64,000 bases of DNA from Qipengyuania gelatinilytica. Lineage in GTDB: Bacteria > Pseudomonadota > Alphaproteobacteria > Sphingomonadales > Sphingomonadaceae. The stretch is taken from assembly GCF_019711315.1 (NCBI RefSeq), contig NZ_CP081294.1:2666001-2730000 (forward strand). Reading direction: 5' to 3'. A program made the translations under genes and the position numbers. Position 1 is the first letter of the stretch. Each line of letters begins with the position of its first letter. Under the pieces are notes generated by a model. It saw only the letters and a program-made list of their open reading frames with translations, was not told the DNA's origin and searched no databases. Of the stretch, positions 15,607 through 24,563 are shown in pieces.

Positions 15607-16212
15607 ATGGATTTCGGAACGGATTTCACCATCAACGTGCTGTGGGCGGCGCTGCTCGGCTATGCCTTCGGCTCGATCCCGTTCGGCCTGATCCTGGCGA
15701 AAATGGCGGGCAAGGGCGACATTCGCCTTCAGGGCAGCGGCAATATCGGTGCCACCAACGTGCTGCGCACCGGCAGCAAGGGACTCGCTGCGGCGACGCT
15801 GCTGCTCGACCTTGCGAAGGGGCTGGTGCCGGTGCTGATCGCGTGGAACCTGTTCTGGCAGGAAGTGGGCTGGACTGCGCTGTTCGCGGTGATCGGCCAC
15901 TGCTTCCCCGTCTGGCTCGGCTTCAAGGGTGGCAAGGGCGTGGCGACCAATGCGGGCGTGGCTTTCGGCCTCGCTTGGCCGCTGGGCGTGGTCTACGCGG
16001 TGGTCTGGATCGGCATGCTTGCCATCACGCGGATCAGTTCGCTGGCTGGCATGACCGCCGTGATCGCGGCTGCGGTAGCCGCCGCAGTGTTCGGCTGGCC
16101 CACCTTCGTGAAGGTGCTGGCAGTCGTCGCTGTGCTCGTCCTCTGGCTGCACCGTGAGAACATCAAGCGCCTTGCAGCGGGCACCGAACCGAAGGTCGGC
16201 TCCAAGGGGTGA
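15607..16212 (+). CDS. plsY: Acyl-phosphate:glycerol-3-phosphate acyltransferase
   Basis: A 201-residue inner-membrane enzyme that transfers the acyl group from acyl-phosphate to glycerol-3-phosphate, the first step of phospholipid synthesis with PlsX. It shows five hydrophobic helices and the three cytosolic PlsY motifs: GSIPFG, GSGNIGATNVLR and HCFPVWLGFKGGKGVAT. The start ATG 15607 follows GGGGATCGGG. Its TGA overlaps the GTG of dprA (GTGA), so the two are translationally coupled, as is common in alphaproteobacteria. No missing residues are apparent. Confidence 0.96.
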   Translation: MDFGTDFTINVLWAALLGYAFGSIPFGLILAKMAGKGDIRLQGSGNIGATNVLRTGSKGLAAATLLLDLAKGLVPVLIAWNLFWQEVGWTALFAVIGHCFPVWLGFKGGKGVATNAGVAFGLAWPLGVVYAVVWIGMLAITRISSLAGMTAVIAAAVAAAVFGWPTFVKVLAVVAVLVLWLHRENIKRLAAGTEPKVGSKG

Positions 16213-17324
16213 ACGACGCCACGCATCCACGGGTCGCGCCGCTGTCACAAGACGAGGCCTTCGCCCGTATCCGCCTGCTGCGCTCGCCCAATATCGGGCC
16301 GGTCAGCTACGCCATACTGCTGGCGCGCTACGGCACGGCGGCAAAGGCGCTCGAGGCGCTTCCAGAGCTCGGGAAGGGCGGCAAGCGGCAGTATCGCGCC
16401 GCGCCTCTCGACACAATCGAGCGCGAGGTCGAGGGCGTCCGCAAGGCGGGCGCGAAATACCTCTTCCACGACCAGCCCGATTATCCGCGCCTGTTGGGCG
16501 AGATCGACGGCGCGCCGCCGATCGTGACCTATCGCGGCGACCTTTCGCTCGCTTCGAAACCCTGTGTTGCTATCGTCGGGGCCCGCAACGCGAGTGCGGC
16601 GGCGGTCAAGCTGGCGCGCGATTTCGGCAAGGGGCTGGCGGAGGCCGGTTTCACCGTCGTTTCGGGCCTTGCCCGCGGTATCGACGGCGCTGCGCATGAA
16701 GGCGCGATGCCCAGAACCATCGGCGTGATCGCAAGCGGCATCGATATCGCCTATCCGCCGCAGCACACCGAACTTCAGGAGCGGATCGCGGCCGAGGGCC
16801 TGCTGATCGCCGAACAGCCGCCCGGCACCGAGCCGCGCGGCAGCCACTTCCCGAGCCGCAACCGCATCATCGCAGGATTGGCGAGCGGGACGCTGGTGGT
16901 CGAGGCGGCGGTCAAGTCCGGCAGCCTCATCACCGCACGACTGGCAGGCGAGGCAGGGCGCGAGGTCATGGCGATTCCCGGCTCCCCGCTGGAAGCGCGG
17001 AGCCACGGCTGCAACCACCTTATCCGTGAAGGCGCGGTGCTGGTGCAATCGCCCGAGGACGTGGTGGAACTGCTCACCGGGTTTGACGGCCAGCCGCGCT
17101 CGACTTTCCGCGAGCCGGTCGCACAATTCGATTTCTCGCATGAGGAGATGGCCGAGGCGGAACCTGCCGACATCGCCTCACTGCTGACTACCGCTCCGGT
17201 GTCGATCGACGAACTTATCCGCCAGTCAGGCGAAAGTGCTGCGGCGGTGCAACTGGCGCTTCTGGAGCTGGAGATTGCCGGACGGCTGGAGCGGCATGCT
17301 GCGGGTCGGGTGAGTTTGGCGTGA
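16209..17324 (+). CDS. dprA: DNA processing protein DprA/Smf
   Basis: A 371-residue single-stranded-DNA-binding protein that loads RecA on incoming DNA during natural transformation. Order of domains: an N-terminal SAM-like helical region, then the Rossmann-like DprA core with VAIVGARNAS, SGLARGIDGAAHEGAM, and GSHFPSRNRIIAGLASGTLVVEA-type segments, and a C-terminal winged-helix domain (about residues 310-371: TAPVSIDELIRQSGES). The start is GTG 16209, overlapping the plsY stop. The intact protein suggests the machinery to process transforming DNA is kept, but no competence pilus genes are in this window. Confidence 0.95.
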   Translation: MNDATHPRVAPLSQDEAFARIRLLRSPNIGPVSYAILLARYGTAAKALEALPELGKGGKRQYRAAPLDTIEREVEGVRKAGAKYLFHDQPDYPRLLGEIDGAPPIVTYRGDLSLASKPCVAIVGARNASAAAVKLARDFGKGLAEAGFTVVSGLARGIDGAAHEGAMPRTIGVIASGIDIAYPPQHTELQERIAAEGLLIAEQPPGTEPRGSHFPSRNRIIAGLASGTLVVEAAVKSGSLITARLAGEAGREVMAIPGSPLEARSHGCNHLIREGAVLVQSPEDVVELLTGFDGQPRSTFREPVAQFDFSHEEMAEAEPADIASLLTTAPVSIDELIRQSGESAAAVQLALLELEIAGRLERHAAGRVSLA

Positions 17325-17998
17325 TGATTGGCCCAGCCTACTTAAAGATCGCGAGCGAAACATTTCGCCTGCTCCGCGTGGGCCTCCTACCAATCGTTCT
17401 GTATCTTGCCGTTTTTACCGGCGGCTATGTGTATTTCGAGACCTCAGCGCTGTCATCATACGCCCTTTATTGGGTGTTCGCGCTTTTTGATTGGGGTGCG
17501 ATGTTTCTCCTGTTTCTGGAACTACTGCGGAGGAGTGGGCTGCTCGCTAGCGGACTGCGAGCGGGGATCGGGACTTATTTCGTTCTCGGAATGGTGACAG
17601 GAATACCCATCATTCTCGGTGTTTTTGCACTCGCTCTGCCAGGCATCTTCTTGCTGACTAGATGGCTACCTGTCTTCCCGAGAGTATTTATCGCCGGCGG
17701 TTCGAAACGTGATGCGCTGGTCTGGAGCTGGCAAAGCACGGAGCGACTGATCAAGCCGTTGCTGGTTGCCATGATCGGACCCGTATTCACTATGGCGCTA
17801 TCAGTCGCTGCCATATTTCATCACGACTATGTCTATCTGGTCGATCAGGATTGGGATTATTCCCCCAGATACGAGTTTGTGATTTCCATTGTTTCCAATC
17901 TGGCGATGCTGTCATCGATCGTCTGGTATACGCTGCTGAGTATCTCGACCTACCGCTTCGTAAGCCAAATTGAGACCGAGCAGCAATTGCCCGCTTGA
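17324..17998 (+). CDS. Hypothetical polytopic membrane protein
   Basis: A 224-residue protein with about five hydrophobic segments (around residues 20-40, 48-68, 82-110, 150-165 and 188-208). No family signature is recognised. It begins at ATG 17324, overlapping the dprA stop by one base; a GTG at 17321 is an alternative. Base composition is visibly lower in GC than the flanking dprA and topA genes, with codons such as ATA, TTA and AGA, so it may be a more recent arrival or a weakly expressed gene. It resembles glycerophosphoryl-diester-phosphodiesterase-type membrane domains only in overall topology. Confidence 0.7.
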   Translation: MIGPAYLKIASETFRLLRVGLLPIVLYLAVFTGGYVYFETSALSSYALYWVFALFDWGAMFLLFLELLRRSGLLASGLRAGIGTYFVLGMVTGIPIILGVFALALPGIFLLTRWLPVFPRVFIAGGSKRDALVWSWQSTERLIKPLLVAMIGPVFTMALSVAAIFHHDYVYLVDQDWDYSPRYEFVISIVSNLAMLSSIVWYTLLSISTYRFVSQIETEQQLPA

Positions 17999-18067
17999 CG
18001 GCCCGCAAACCGAACCGAAAATCGCGCGTACATACACGTACACACGTAAGGGACCGCTTTTACCCCC

Positions 18068-20620
18068 ATGCAACTGGTTATTGTTGAATCGCCCGCGAAG
18101 GCGAAAACCATCGAGAAATATCTCGGCAAGGACTTCAAGGTTCTCGCCAGCTACGGCCATGTCCGCGACCTGCCGCCCAAGGATGGCAGCGTGCGCCCGG
18201 ACGAGGATTTCGCGATGGACTGGGAGCTCTATCGCGACAAGCAGAAGCGCTTCAAGGAAATCAGCGATGCGGCCAAGAAGGCCGACCGGCTGGTCCTCGC
18301 GACCGACCCTGATCGCGAAGGAGAGGCGATCAGCTGGCATGTCCGCGAACTGCTGAGCAAGCGCAAGGCACTGCCTGAGAAGGTCGACCGCGTAACCTTC
18401 AACGCAATCACCAAGGCCGCCGTGACCGAGGCGATGAAGTCGCCGCGAGAGCTCGATCAGCCGCTGATCGACGCCTATCTCGCCCGCCGCGCGCTGGACT
18501 ATCTTTACGGCTTCACGCTGTCGCCGGTGCTGTGGCGCCGCCTGCCGGGGGCGAAGAGCGCGGGCCGCGTGCAGTCGGTCGCACTGCGCCTGATCGTCGA
18601 CCGCGAGATCGAGATCGAGCACTTCAAGGCGGACGAATACTGGTCGGTCCTCGCCAAGCTCGAGCAGGACGGCACCGAGTTCGATGCACGGCTGGTCAAG
18701 TATGACGGCAAGAAGCTGCAGAAGCTGACGCTGGGCGACGAAGGCAGCGCCAAGGCCGCCAAACAGGCGGTCGAGGATTCGCGCTTCACGGTCGAGGAAA
18801 TCGAGACCAAGCCGCTCAAGCGCAGTCCCGCGCCGCCGTTCACCACCTCGACTTTGCAGCAGGAGGCTGCGCGCAAGCTGGGCTTCTCCGCCAGCCACAC
18901 GATGCGTCTGGCCCAGTCGCTCTACGAGGCGGGCGCGATCACCTATATGCGTACCGACGGCGTGCAGATGGACGGCAGCGCGATCGATGCCTGCCGCAAG
19001 GCCATCGCGAACCGCTATGACGCCTATTACCTGCCCGACAAGCCGCGGTTCTATGCGACCAAGGCGAAGAATGCGCAGGAAGCCCACGAAGCTATCCGTC
19101 CGACCGATTTCACCCGCGACCGCGTAAGTTCGGGCGACGAGGGCAAGCTTTACGACCTCATCTTCAAGCGCGCGATGGCGAGCCAGATGGCGTCCGCCAA
19201 TCTCGAGCGCACCACGATCACGCTGCGCGACGGCACCGGCAAGCACGAGCTGCGCGCGACCGGCCAGGTCGTGAAGTTCCCCGGCTATTTCGCGGTCTAT
19301 CAGGAAGGCCGCGACGAGCCTTCGGAGGATGACGAGGACGGCCTTCTGCCCATCGTCAACAAGGGTGACAGCCCGCTGAAGAAGGCGGTCGAGGCGAACC
19401 AGCACTTCACCCAGCCTCCGCCGCGTTTCAGCGAGGCGAGCCTTGTGAAGAAGCTCGAAGAACTCGGCATCGGGCGGCCTTCGACCTATGCCTCGACGCT
19501 CCAGACGTTGCGCGACCGAGCCTATGTGCGGATGGAGAAAAACCGTTTCTTTGCAGAGGAATCGGGGCGTCTCCTCACGGCATTTCTCGAACGCTTTTTC
19601 GAGCGTTATGTGTCGTTCGATTTCACCGCCGGGATGGAGGATGAACTCGACACCGTGTCCGACGGGCGCGAGGAGTGGAAGAAGCTGCTCGCCGAGTTCT
19701 GGAAGGACTTCAAACCCAAGACCGAAGAGATCATGGAGAAGAAGCCCTCGGAAGTGACCGAGGTGCTGGACGACTTCCTGTCCGACTATCTCTTCCCCGA
19801 ACGCGCCGACGGCAAAGACCCGCGTCATTGCCCGCTGTGCGAGACCGAGGGCCGCGAAGGTGGCCGCCTGGCGCTTCGTGGTGGCCGCTTCGGTGCCTTC
19901 GTGGCCTGCGCCAATTATCCCGAATGCAAGTTTACCCGCCAGTTCGCCAAGCCCGGCAGCGATGGGGATGACGGCGCGGATGACGGCGTAATGGGCAAGG
20001 ACCCGGAAACGGGCCTCCCGGTCGAGCGCAAGACGGGCCGTTTCGGTCCTTATATCCAGCTGGGCGAAGGCAAAGATGCCAAGCGCGCGAGCATTCCCAA
20101 GGACCTCGACGATTTCGATCTCGAATGGGCGCTGAAACTGCTCGACCTGCCGCGCATCGTGGGCACGCACCCTGAAACGGGCAAGGAGATCGAGGCGAAC
20201 ATCGGCCGCTACGGCCCCTATCTGCGTCACGATGGCAAATATGCCAAGCTGACCAGCACCCGCGATGTGTTCGAAACCGGCATGAATGCTGCCGTCTCGC
20301 TCCTCGCCGAGGCTGCCAATCGCAAGGGCGGCGGGCGCGGCAAGGCTGAACCAATCAAGACGCTGGGCGAGCACCCGACCAGCGGCGGCGAGATGAAGGT
20401 CATGCCGGGCCGCTACGGACCCTATGTCACCGACGGCACAACCAACGCCACGATCCCCAAGGACATGAAGCCCGAGGATGTGACCGAAGCGCAGGCGATC
20501 GAACTGATCGATGCCCGTGCGGCGAAGGGCCCGGCGAAGAAGAAAGCCAAGAAGAAGGCCCCGGCCAAGAGGAAGGCTCCAGCGAAAAAGAAGCCAGCGG
20601 CCAAGAAGAAGGCCGACTGA
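18068..20620 (+). CDS. topA: DNA topoisomerase I
   Basis: An 850-residue type IA topoisomerase that relaxes negative supercoils. It begins with the TOPRIM domain (QLVIVESPAKAKTIEKYLG, then ATDPDREGEAISWH). The active-site tyrosine lies in GAITYMRTDG. GRPSTYASTLQTL follows, then one zinc-ribbon-like segment HCPLCETEG...CANYPECKF. After that come several topoisomerase C-terminal repeats of the type TGRFGPYIQLGEG and IGRYGPYLRHDGKYA, and a Lys/Ala/Pro-rich tail of about 35 residues like those of alphaproteobacterial TopA, which probably contacts DNA. No recognisable ribosome site precedes ATG 18068, although the frame and motif order leave no doubt. Confidence 0.97.
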   Translation: MQLVIVESPAKAKTIEKYLGKDFKVLASYGHVRDLPPKDGSVRPDEDFAMDWELYRDKQKRFKEISDAAKKADRLVLATDPDREGEAISWHVRELLSKRKALPEKVDRVTFNAITKAAVTEAMKSPRELDQPLIDAYLARRALDYLYGFTLSPVLWRRLPGAKSAGRVQSVALRLIVDREIEIEHFKADEYWSVLAKLEQDGTEFDARLVKYDGKKLQKLTLGDEGSAKAAKQAVEDSRFTVEEIETKPLKRSPAPPFTTSTLQQEAARKLGFSASHTMRLAQSLYEAGAITYMRTDGVQMDGSAIDACRKAIANRYDAYYLPDKPRFYATKAKNAQEAHEAIRPTDFTRDRVSSGDEGKLYDLIFKRAMASQMASANLERTTITLRDGTGKHELRATGQVVKFPGYFAVYQEGRDEPSEDDEDGLLPIVNKGDSPLKKAVEANQHFTQPPPRFSEASLVKKLEELGIGRPSTYASTLQTLRDRAYVRMEKNRFFAEESGRLLTAFLERFFERYVSFDFTAGMEDELDTVSDGREEWKKLLAEFWKDFKPKTEEIMEKKPSEVTEVLDDFLSDYLFPERADGKDPRHCPLCETEGREGGRLALRGGRFGAFVACANYPECKFTRQFAKPGSDGDDGADDGVMGKDPETGLPVERKTGRFGPYIQLGEGKDAKRASIPKDLDDFDLEWALKLLDLPRIVGTHPETGKEIEANIGRYGPYLRHDGKYAKLTSTRDVFETGMNAAVSLLAEAANRKGGGRGKAEPIKTLGEHPTSGGEMKVMPGRYGPYVTDGTTNATIPKDMKPEDVTEAQAIELIDARAAKGPAKKKAKKKAPAKRKAPAKKKPAAKKKAD

Positions 20621-20802
20621 TGAGCAAGGAGCGCTTCGAAAGGCACAAGCAACCCTGGACGGGCGAGGAGGCGGGCCAGCTCCGCACCCTCGCCGCCAAG
20701 GGGCAGGGGCTCAAGCAGATCGCCAAGGCGCTGGGACGCAGCGAGGAATCGACCAAGGATTTCGCCAAGAAGAACAATATTAAAGTGGCGAAAAAGCGCT
20801 GA
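20620..20802 (+). CDS. 60-residue basic helix-turn-helix-like protein
   Basis: A 60-residue, strongly basic protein whose ATG shares one base with the topA stop (TGATG), so it is almost certainly co-translated with topA. The middle part, QPWTGEEAGQLRTLAAKG followed by LKQIAKALGRSEESTKDFAKK, matches the pattern of Myb/SANT or GcrA-like helix-turn-helix domains: W, E-E-x-x-x-L, then I-A-x-x-L-G-R-S-x-x-S. A nucleic-acid-binding accessory role next to topoisomerase is plausible but unproven. The protein is too short to hold another domain. Confidence 0.7.
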   Translation: MSKERFERHKQPWTGEEAGQLRTLAAKGQGLKQIAKALGRSEESTKDFAKKNNIKVAKKR

Positions 20803-20812
20803 TAATCGGGAC

Positions 20813-22066
20813 TTAGAGCCGGAAATACCCGACGGCCAGGCTTACTGCCAAAGCGGCCATGCTCGCCCCGAGCGCCAGGCCCGCCGGACGTGCCTCGCGC
20901 TTGCCGTAAACCAGCGCAACGCCGAGCTTCACCGACATGTTCGCAAGGATGGTGCCCGCTATGGCGAGGGCGGCGAGGTCGGGTGCGATGGTGCCCGGTT
21001 CCAGCCCTCCAGCGGTGATGATCGCTGCGTCCACGTCCATGCTGCCCATCAGCAACAGGAGGATTGCGATGCCCTGTTCGCCGAACTCGCTCTGCGCCCA
21101 GCGTGCCGCTACCGCTGCCACTGCGACGAAGGTCACGAAGGTGAGGGCCGGCAACAGGGCGATCGGGTTTCCGGGCGGCGCGGGCCCGGTGGTCGAGGGC
21201 GCCTGCCGGTAGAGCCTCCACGCGGCCGCGAAGCCAACCAGCAGGGCGGGTGCGACGATGATGACGAAATGGGGCAGGAGGCTGGTCGCGAGCACGCCGA
21301 CAAGCACGATGACCCGGAGATACATGACAGCGCTGGCGAGGGCGATGCCCGCGTTCTCGGCCCCGCCGCCGGTTCCGGAACCGATCTTCTGCGCGAAGGA
21401 ATGGGTGACGGCGGTCGAACTGTAGAGCCCGCCGATGACTGCGGTCGCGATAGTGCCCCTGCGTGCGCCGAAAAGGCGATTGGCGACATAACCTGCAAAG
21501 GTAAAACCGGTGACGACGATCACCACCAGCCAGAGGTTGCGCGGCTCCCATGCATCGTAAGGCCCGAACCGGCCTTCGGGCAGGAACGGGAAGACGGCGA
21601 GCGCAATGACGGCATAGCGCGCGAAGGCCTTGATATCGGCCTCGTCCATCGCGCCGACGAAGCGGTGCATTTCCGTCCTCAAGGCAAGCACCAGGGTGAC
21701 GACGGCGCCTCCGGCCACGGCCAATGCGCCTTGCCCGAGCCCGGCGAGGAAACCGAGGCCGAGCGTGACCATGGCGGCCACCGCGGATGTCGCATCCGGC
21801 CTGCCGCTGTCGCCAACCGACCGCGAATAACCGATGGCGATGACGGCAGCCGCGCCCGCGACCACTACGCCCGCGACGATTTCATATCCAAGGTCGGCTA
21901 GCAGGCCGGCAATGCCTGCCGAAACGGCGAGCAAAGTGAAGGTCCGGATCCCGGCGACCCGCTGTCCGTCTTGGGCGCCTCTAAGTTTCCAGCCCCGCTC
22001 CATCCCGATCATCAGGCCCACGGCCAGCGCCGCGCCGAGATGGGGAAGGATGCCGAGCCAGTCCAT
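20813..22066 (-). CDS. MgtC/DUF4010-type membrane protein
   Basis: A 417-residue polytopic membrane protein with ten or more hydrophobic helices. The N-terminal third (AVGLMIGMERGWKLRG, then AGIRTFTLLAV) is characteristic of the MgtC/SapB family: G-x-x-x-G-x-E-R-x-x-R followed by GxRT. The C-terminal two thirds match the DUF4010 arrangement, including GLYSSTAVTHSFAQK and MGSMDVDAAI. Substrate and direction of transport are unknown. It is convergent with the topA mini-gene, with only ten bases between the stops, and is followed upstream by era on the same strand. Confidence 0.82.
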   Translation of the reverse strand: MDWLGILPHLGAALAVGLMIGMERGWKLRGAQDGQRVAGIRTFTLLAVSAGIAGLLADLGYEIVAGVVVAGAAAVIAIGYSRSVGDSGRPDATSAVAAMVTLGLGFLAGLGQGALAVAGGAVVTLVLALRTEMHRFVGAMDEADIKAFARYAVIALAVFPFLPEGRFGPYDAWEPRNLWLVVIVVTGFTFAGYVANRLFGARRGTIATAVIGGLYSSTAVTHSFAQKIGSGTGGGAENAGIALASAVMYLRVIVLVGVLATSLLPHFVIIVAPALLVGFAAAWRLYRQAPSTTGPAPPGNPIALLPALTFVTFVAVAAVAARWAQSEFGEQGIAILLLLMGSMDVDAAIITAGGLEPGTIAPDLAALAIAGTILANMSVKLGVALVYGKREARPAGLALGASMAALAVSLAVGYFRL

Positions 22067-22080
22067 CCGCCCGATGTGCC

Positions 22081-22995
22081 CTAACGGGTCCAGTCGAGGC
22101 CCATTTCCTCGAACATTTCCTTGTCCTCGCTCCAGCGTTCGTCGGTCTTCACGTGGAGGAAAAGATGGACCTTCTGGCCGAGCAATTCGGACAGCTCCTC
22201 GCGTGCAGCCTGCCCGATCGCCTTGATCCGGCTACCGCCCTTGCCGAGCACGATGGCGCGCTGGTTGTCGCGCATGACCACGATCTGCTGGTGGATCTCC
22301 ACGCTGCCATCGGGTCGCTGGATATACTTCTCGGGCCGAACCGCGCTGTCATAGGGCAGTTCTTCGTGGAGCTGCTTGTAGAGCTGTTCGCGGGTGATCT
22401 CGGTGGCGAGCAGGCGTTCGCTGGCATCCGACACCTGGTCTTCGGGGTACATCCACGGGCCTTCGGGCATCATCGCCGCGAGCGCTTCCTTCATTTCGGG
22501 CACGCCGTCGCCGGTCAGGGCGGAGACGAAGTAGACCGTCTCGAACTGGACCTTGTCGGTCAGCTCCTGCGCCAGCGCGAGCAGCGGTTCCTTCTTCGCG
22601 GCATCGACCTTGTTGAGGACGAGGATCTTGCGTTCGGGCCTATTCGCCAGCGCCTCGACCAGCGGTTCAAGCTCGTGCCGGCGCTGCTTGATCGGGTCGA
22701 CCATCAACAGCACGGCATCGGCCGCTTCCGCACCTTCCCACGCGGCGTTCACCATCGCGCGGTCGAGGCGACGCTTGGGCGCGAAGATGCCGGGCGTATC
22801 GACCAGGATCATCTGCGTGTCGGCCTCATCGCACTTGTGCAGGGCGATGCCGAGCATGCGCGCGCGCGTGGTCTGCGCCTTGGCACTGGTGATCGCGACC
22901 TTCTGGCCGACGAGCTGGTTGACCAGCGTGGACTTGCCCGCATTAGGGGCGCCGAGCACGGCGACGAGGCCGCATTTGGTCTTCGGATCGCTCAT
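22081..22995 (-). CDS. era: GTPase Era
   Basis: A 304-residue GTPase that binds the 3' end of 16S rRNA and aids 30S assembly. G1 is GAPNAGKST, G3 is DTPG, G4 is NKVD, and a C-terminal KH domain (IVLGKGGSRIKAIGQAARE) follows. The frame continues upstream through rnc, but ATG 22995 (MSDPKTKCG) is the correct start and lies four bases inside the end of rnc. It belongs to the lepB-rnc-era operon typical of proteobacteria. All GTPase motifs are intact. Confidence 0.97.
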   Translation of the reverse strand: MSDPKTKCGLVAVLGAPNAGKSTLVNQLVGQKVAITSAKAQTTRARMLGIALHKCDEADTQMILVDTPGIFAPKRRLDRAMVNAAWEGAEAADAVLLMVDPIKQRRHELEPLVEALANRPERKILVLNKVDAAKKEPLLALAQELTDKVQFETVYFVSALTGDGVPEMKEALAAMMPEGPWMYPEDQVSDASERLLATEITREQLYKQLHEELPYDSAVRPEKYIQRPDGSVEIHQQIVVMRDNQRAIVLGKGGSRIKAIGQAAREELSELLGQKVHLFLHVKTDERWSEDKEMFEEMGLDWTR

Positions 22996-23663
22996 CCGAA
23001 TTTCTCCATGAATTCCCTGGCGGCGGCCTTCTCGGCCTCGCCCTTGCTGTTGGCGGTGGCGGTTGCTTCGCCGACCTTGTGGACCGAAACTCGGACCGTG
23101 AACTTTGCGGCGTGATCGGGGCCGGAACGGTCGATCACCTCGTATTCGGGCGGCTTGCGGCGATTGCCTGCCGCCCATTCCTGGAGCGCGCTCTTGGGGT
23201 GCTTGCTTTCCCCGGCACCGCTTTCGAGTGCGGGGCGCCAGAGGACATTCACCAGCTTGCGCGAGGCCTTGAAGCCATTGTCGAGGAACTGCGCGCCGAG
23301 CAGGGCTTCCATCACGTCGCCCAGGATGTTGTCGCTGTCGCGGCCGCCGTCGGCGCGGGCCTGCTTCGAAATGCGGATGTGATCGGCAAGCTCGATGCCG
23401 CGCGCGACATTGGCGCACATTTCACGGCTGACGATCGCATTGAGGCGCTGGGCAAGCTTGCCTTCTGGCGCCTCGCTCTGTTCGAACAGCCATTGCGCAA
23501 TGGCGAGGCCAAGCACGCGGTCGCCGAGGAATTCGAGGCGCTCGTAATCGCGCTTCTCGCCGAGGCTGCCGTGAGTGAGCGCGGCTTGCCACAGCGCCTC
23601 GTCACCGACCGTGAAGCCGGTATCCTCGAGCCATTTGCGGGTGTCGGGATTAAGCACGCTCAT
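22992..23663 (-). CDS. rnc: Ribonuclease III
   Basis: A 223-residue double-strand-specific endoribonuclease that processes rRNA precursors and structured mRNAs. The N-terminal catalytic domain carries the signature ERLEFLGDRVLGL and the metal-ligand acidic residues around GDVMEALLGAQFLD. The C-terminal double-stranded-RNA-binding domain runs from PKSALQEWAAG to the final SKGEAEKAAAREFM. Start ATG 23663 overlaps the end of lepB by four bases, and its stop overlaps era, so translation is coupled along the operon. Confidence 0.97.
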   Translation of the reverse strand: MSVLNPDTRKWLEDTGFTVGDEALWQAALTHGSLGEKRDYERLEFLGDRVLGLAIAQWLFEQSEAPEGKLAQRLNAIVSREMCANVARGIELADHIRISKQARADGGRDSDNILGDVMEALLGAQFLDNGFKASRKLVNVLWRPALESGAGESKHPKSALQEWAAGNRRKPPEYEVIDRSGPDHAAKFTVRVSVHKVGEATATANSKGEAEKAAAREFMEKFG

Positions 23664-24511
23664 ATGTCGGTCCCGATCCTGTCCCACCTCGCAGCGGTGA
23701 ACCAGGTCCACGGCAGCAGCCATTCGGCGCTCCCGTCGGTCGACCACAGCACCATGCTGGCGCGTGCGACGAGGAGGTCCGCATCGACCAGCCCCACGCC
23801 CTGTCCGGGCGAGGCGGGAAAGCGGCTGTCGAGCGAATTGTCGCGGTTGTCGCCCATTACGAAGATCTTGCCTCTGGGCACTACGATGGGGCCGAAATTG
23901 TCCTGCGAGCGCGGCCCGAAGTCGAGCGTCATGTAGCTCTTCCCCGAAGGCAGCGTTTCCCTGAACTGGCGATAGCGGCAGATCATCCCGTCCGAAACCT
24001 GGCCGCCATCGCTGCGGCAGCCGGTATTCTCGCTCATCGGGATCTGGGCATCTTCGACCGCTTCGCGTTTCACCGGCTCGCCATTGAGGATCAGGACACC
24101 ATTGCGCATGGCAATCGTGTCGCCCGGCAGGCCGATGGCGCGTTTGACGTAGTCGGTGCCGTCGACCGGGTGCTTGAAGATCACAACGTCGCCGCGTTCG
24201 GGCAGGTGGGCAAACACACGCCCCGGGATCAGCGGTGCCTCGAAAGGCAGCGACAGGCTGGAATAGCCATAGGGCCACTTCGCCGCGACGAGGTAATCGC
24301 CATTGCGCAGCCCCGGAAGCATGCTTTCGCTCGGGATGGTGAAGGGCGAGAAGATGAAGCTGCGGAAGATCACGACCACCAGCACCAGCTTGAGCAGGAA
24401 CTTGGTGAAGTCGCCCCAGCTTTCCTCTTTCTCGGGCTTGCTCTCGGGCTGGGATACGAATTCCGGATCGGAATCGGCGTTCGGTTGCGTCAGGCGGGGG
24501 TTCTCATTCAT
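23660..24511 (-). CDS. lepB: Signal peptidase I
   Basis: A 283-residue inner-membrane serine protease that removes Sec and Tat signal peptides. After a 30-residue cytosolic Pro/Glu-rich N-terminus there is one transmembrane helix (residues about 37-56). The nucleophile is Ser63 in PSESMLPG and the general base Lys123 in YVKRAIGLPGD; the C-terminal GDNRDNSLDSR box is present. Start ATG 24511 (MNENPRL) is preferred because the upstream extension is antisense to pgi. It is the first gene of the lepB-rnc-era set and is divergent from pgi with a 52-base gap. Confidence 0.96.
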   Translation of the reverse strand: MNENPRLTQPNADSDPEFVSQPESKPEKEESWGDFTKFLLKLVLVVVIFRSFIFSPFTIPSESMLPGLRNGDYLVAAKWPYGYSSLSLPFEAPLIPGRVFAHLPERGDVVIFKHPVDGTDYVKRAIGLPGDTIAMRNGVLILNGEPVKREAVEDAQIPMSENTGCRSDGGQVSDGMICRYRQFRETLPSGKSYMTLDFGPRSQDNFGPIVVPRGKIFVMGDNRDNSLDSRFPASPGQGVGLVDADLLVARASMVLWSTDGSAEWLLPWTWFTAARWDRIGTDI

Positions 24512-24563
24512 CGCCGAAGTCCCTAGTCCGCATTCACACCCTGCGAAAGGATTTTTGCCCGCC

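Noticed and set aside
17912..20374. 820-codon minus-strand frame opposite topA
   Set aside because: Antisense to topA; Leu/Arg/Gly-rich with no recognisable domain.
22996..23418. N-terminal extension of the era frame
   Set aside because: The extra 141 residues lie inside rnc in another frame, are Arg/Gln/Pro-rich and absent from Era. ATG 22995 gives the canonical protein.
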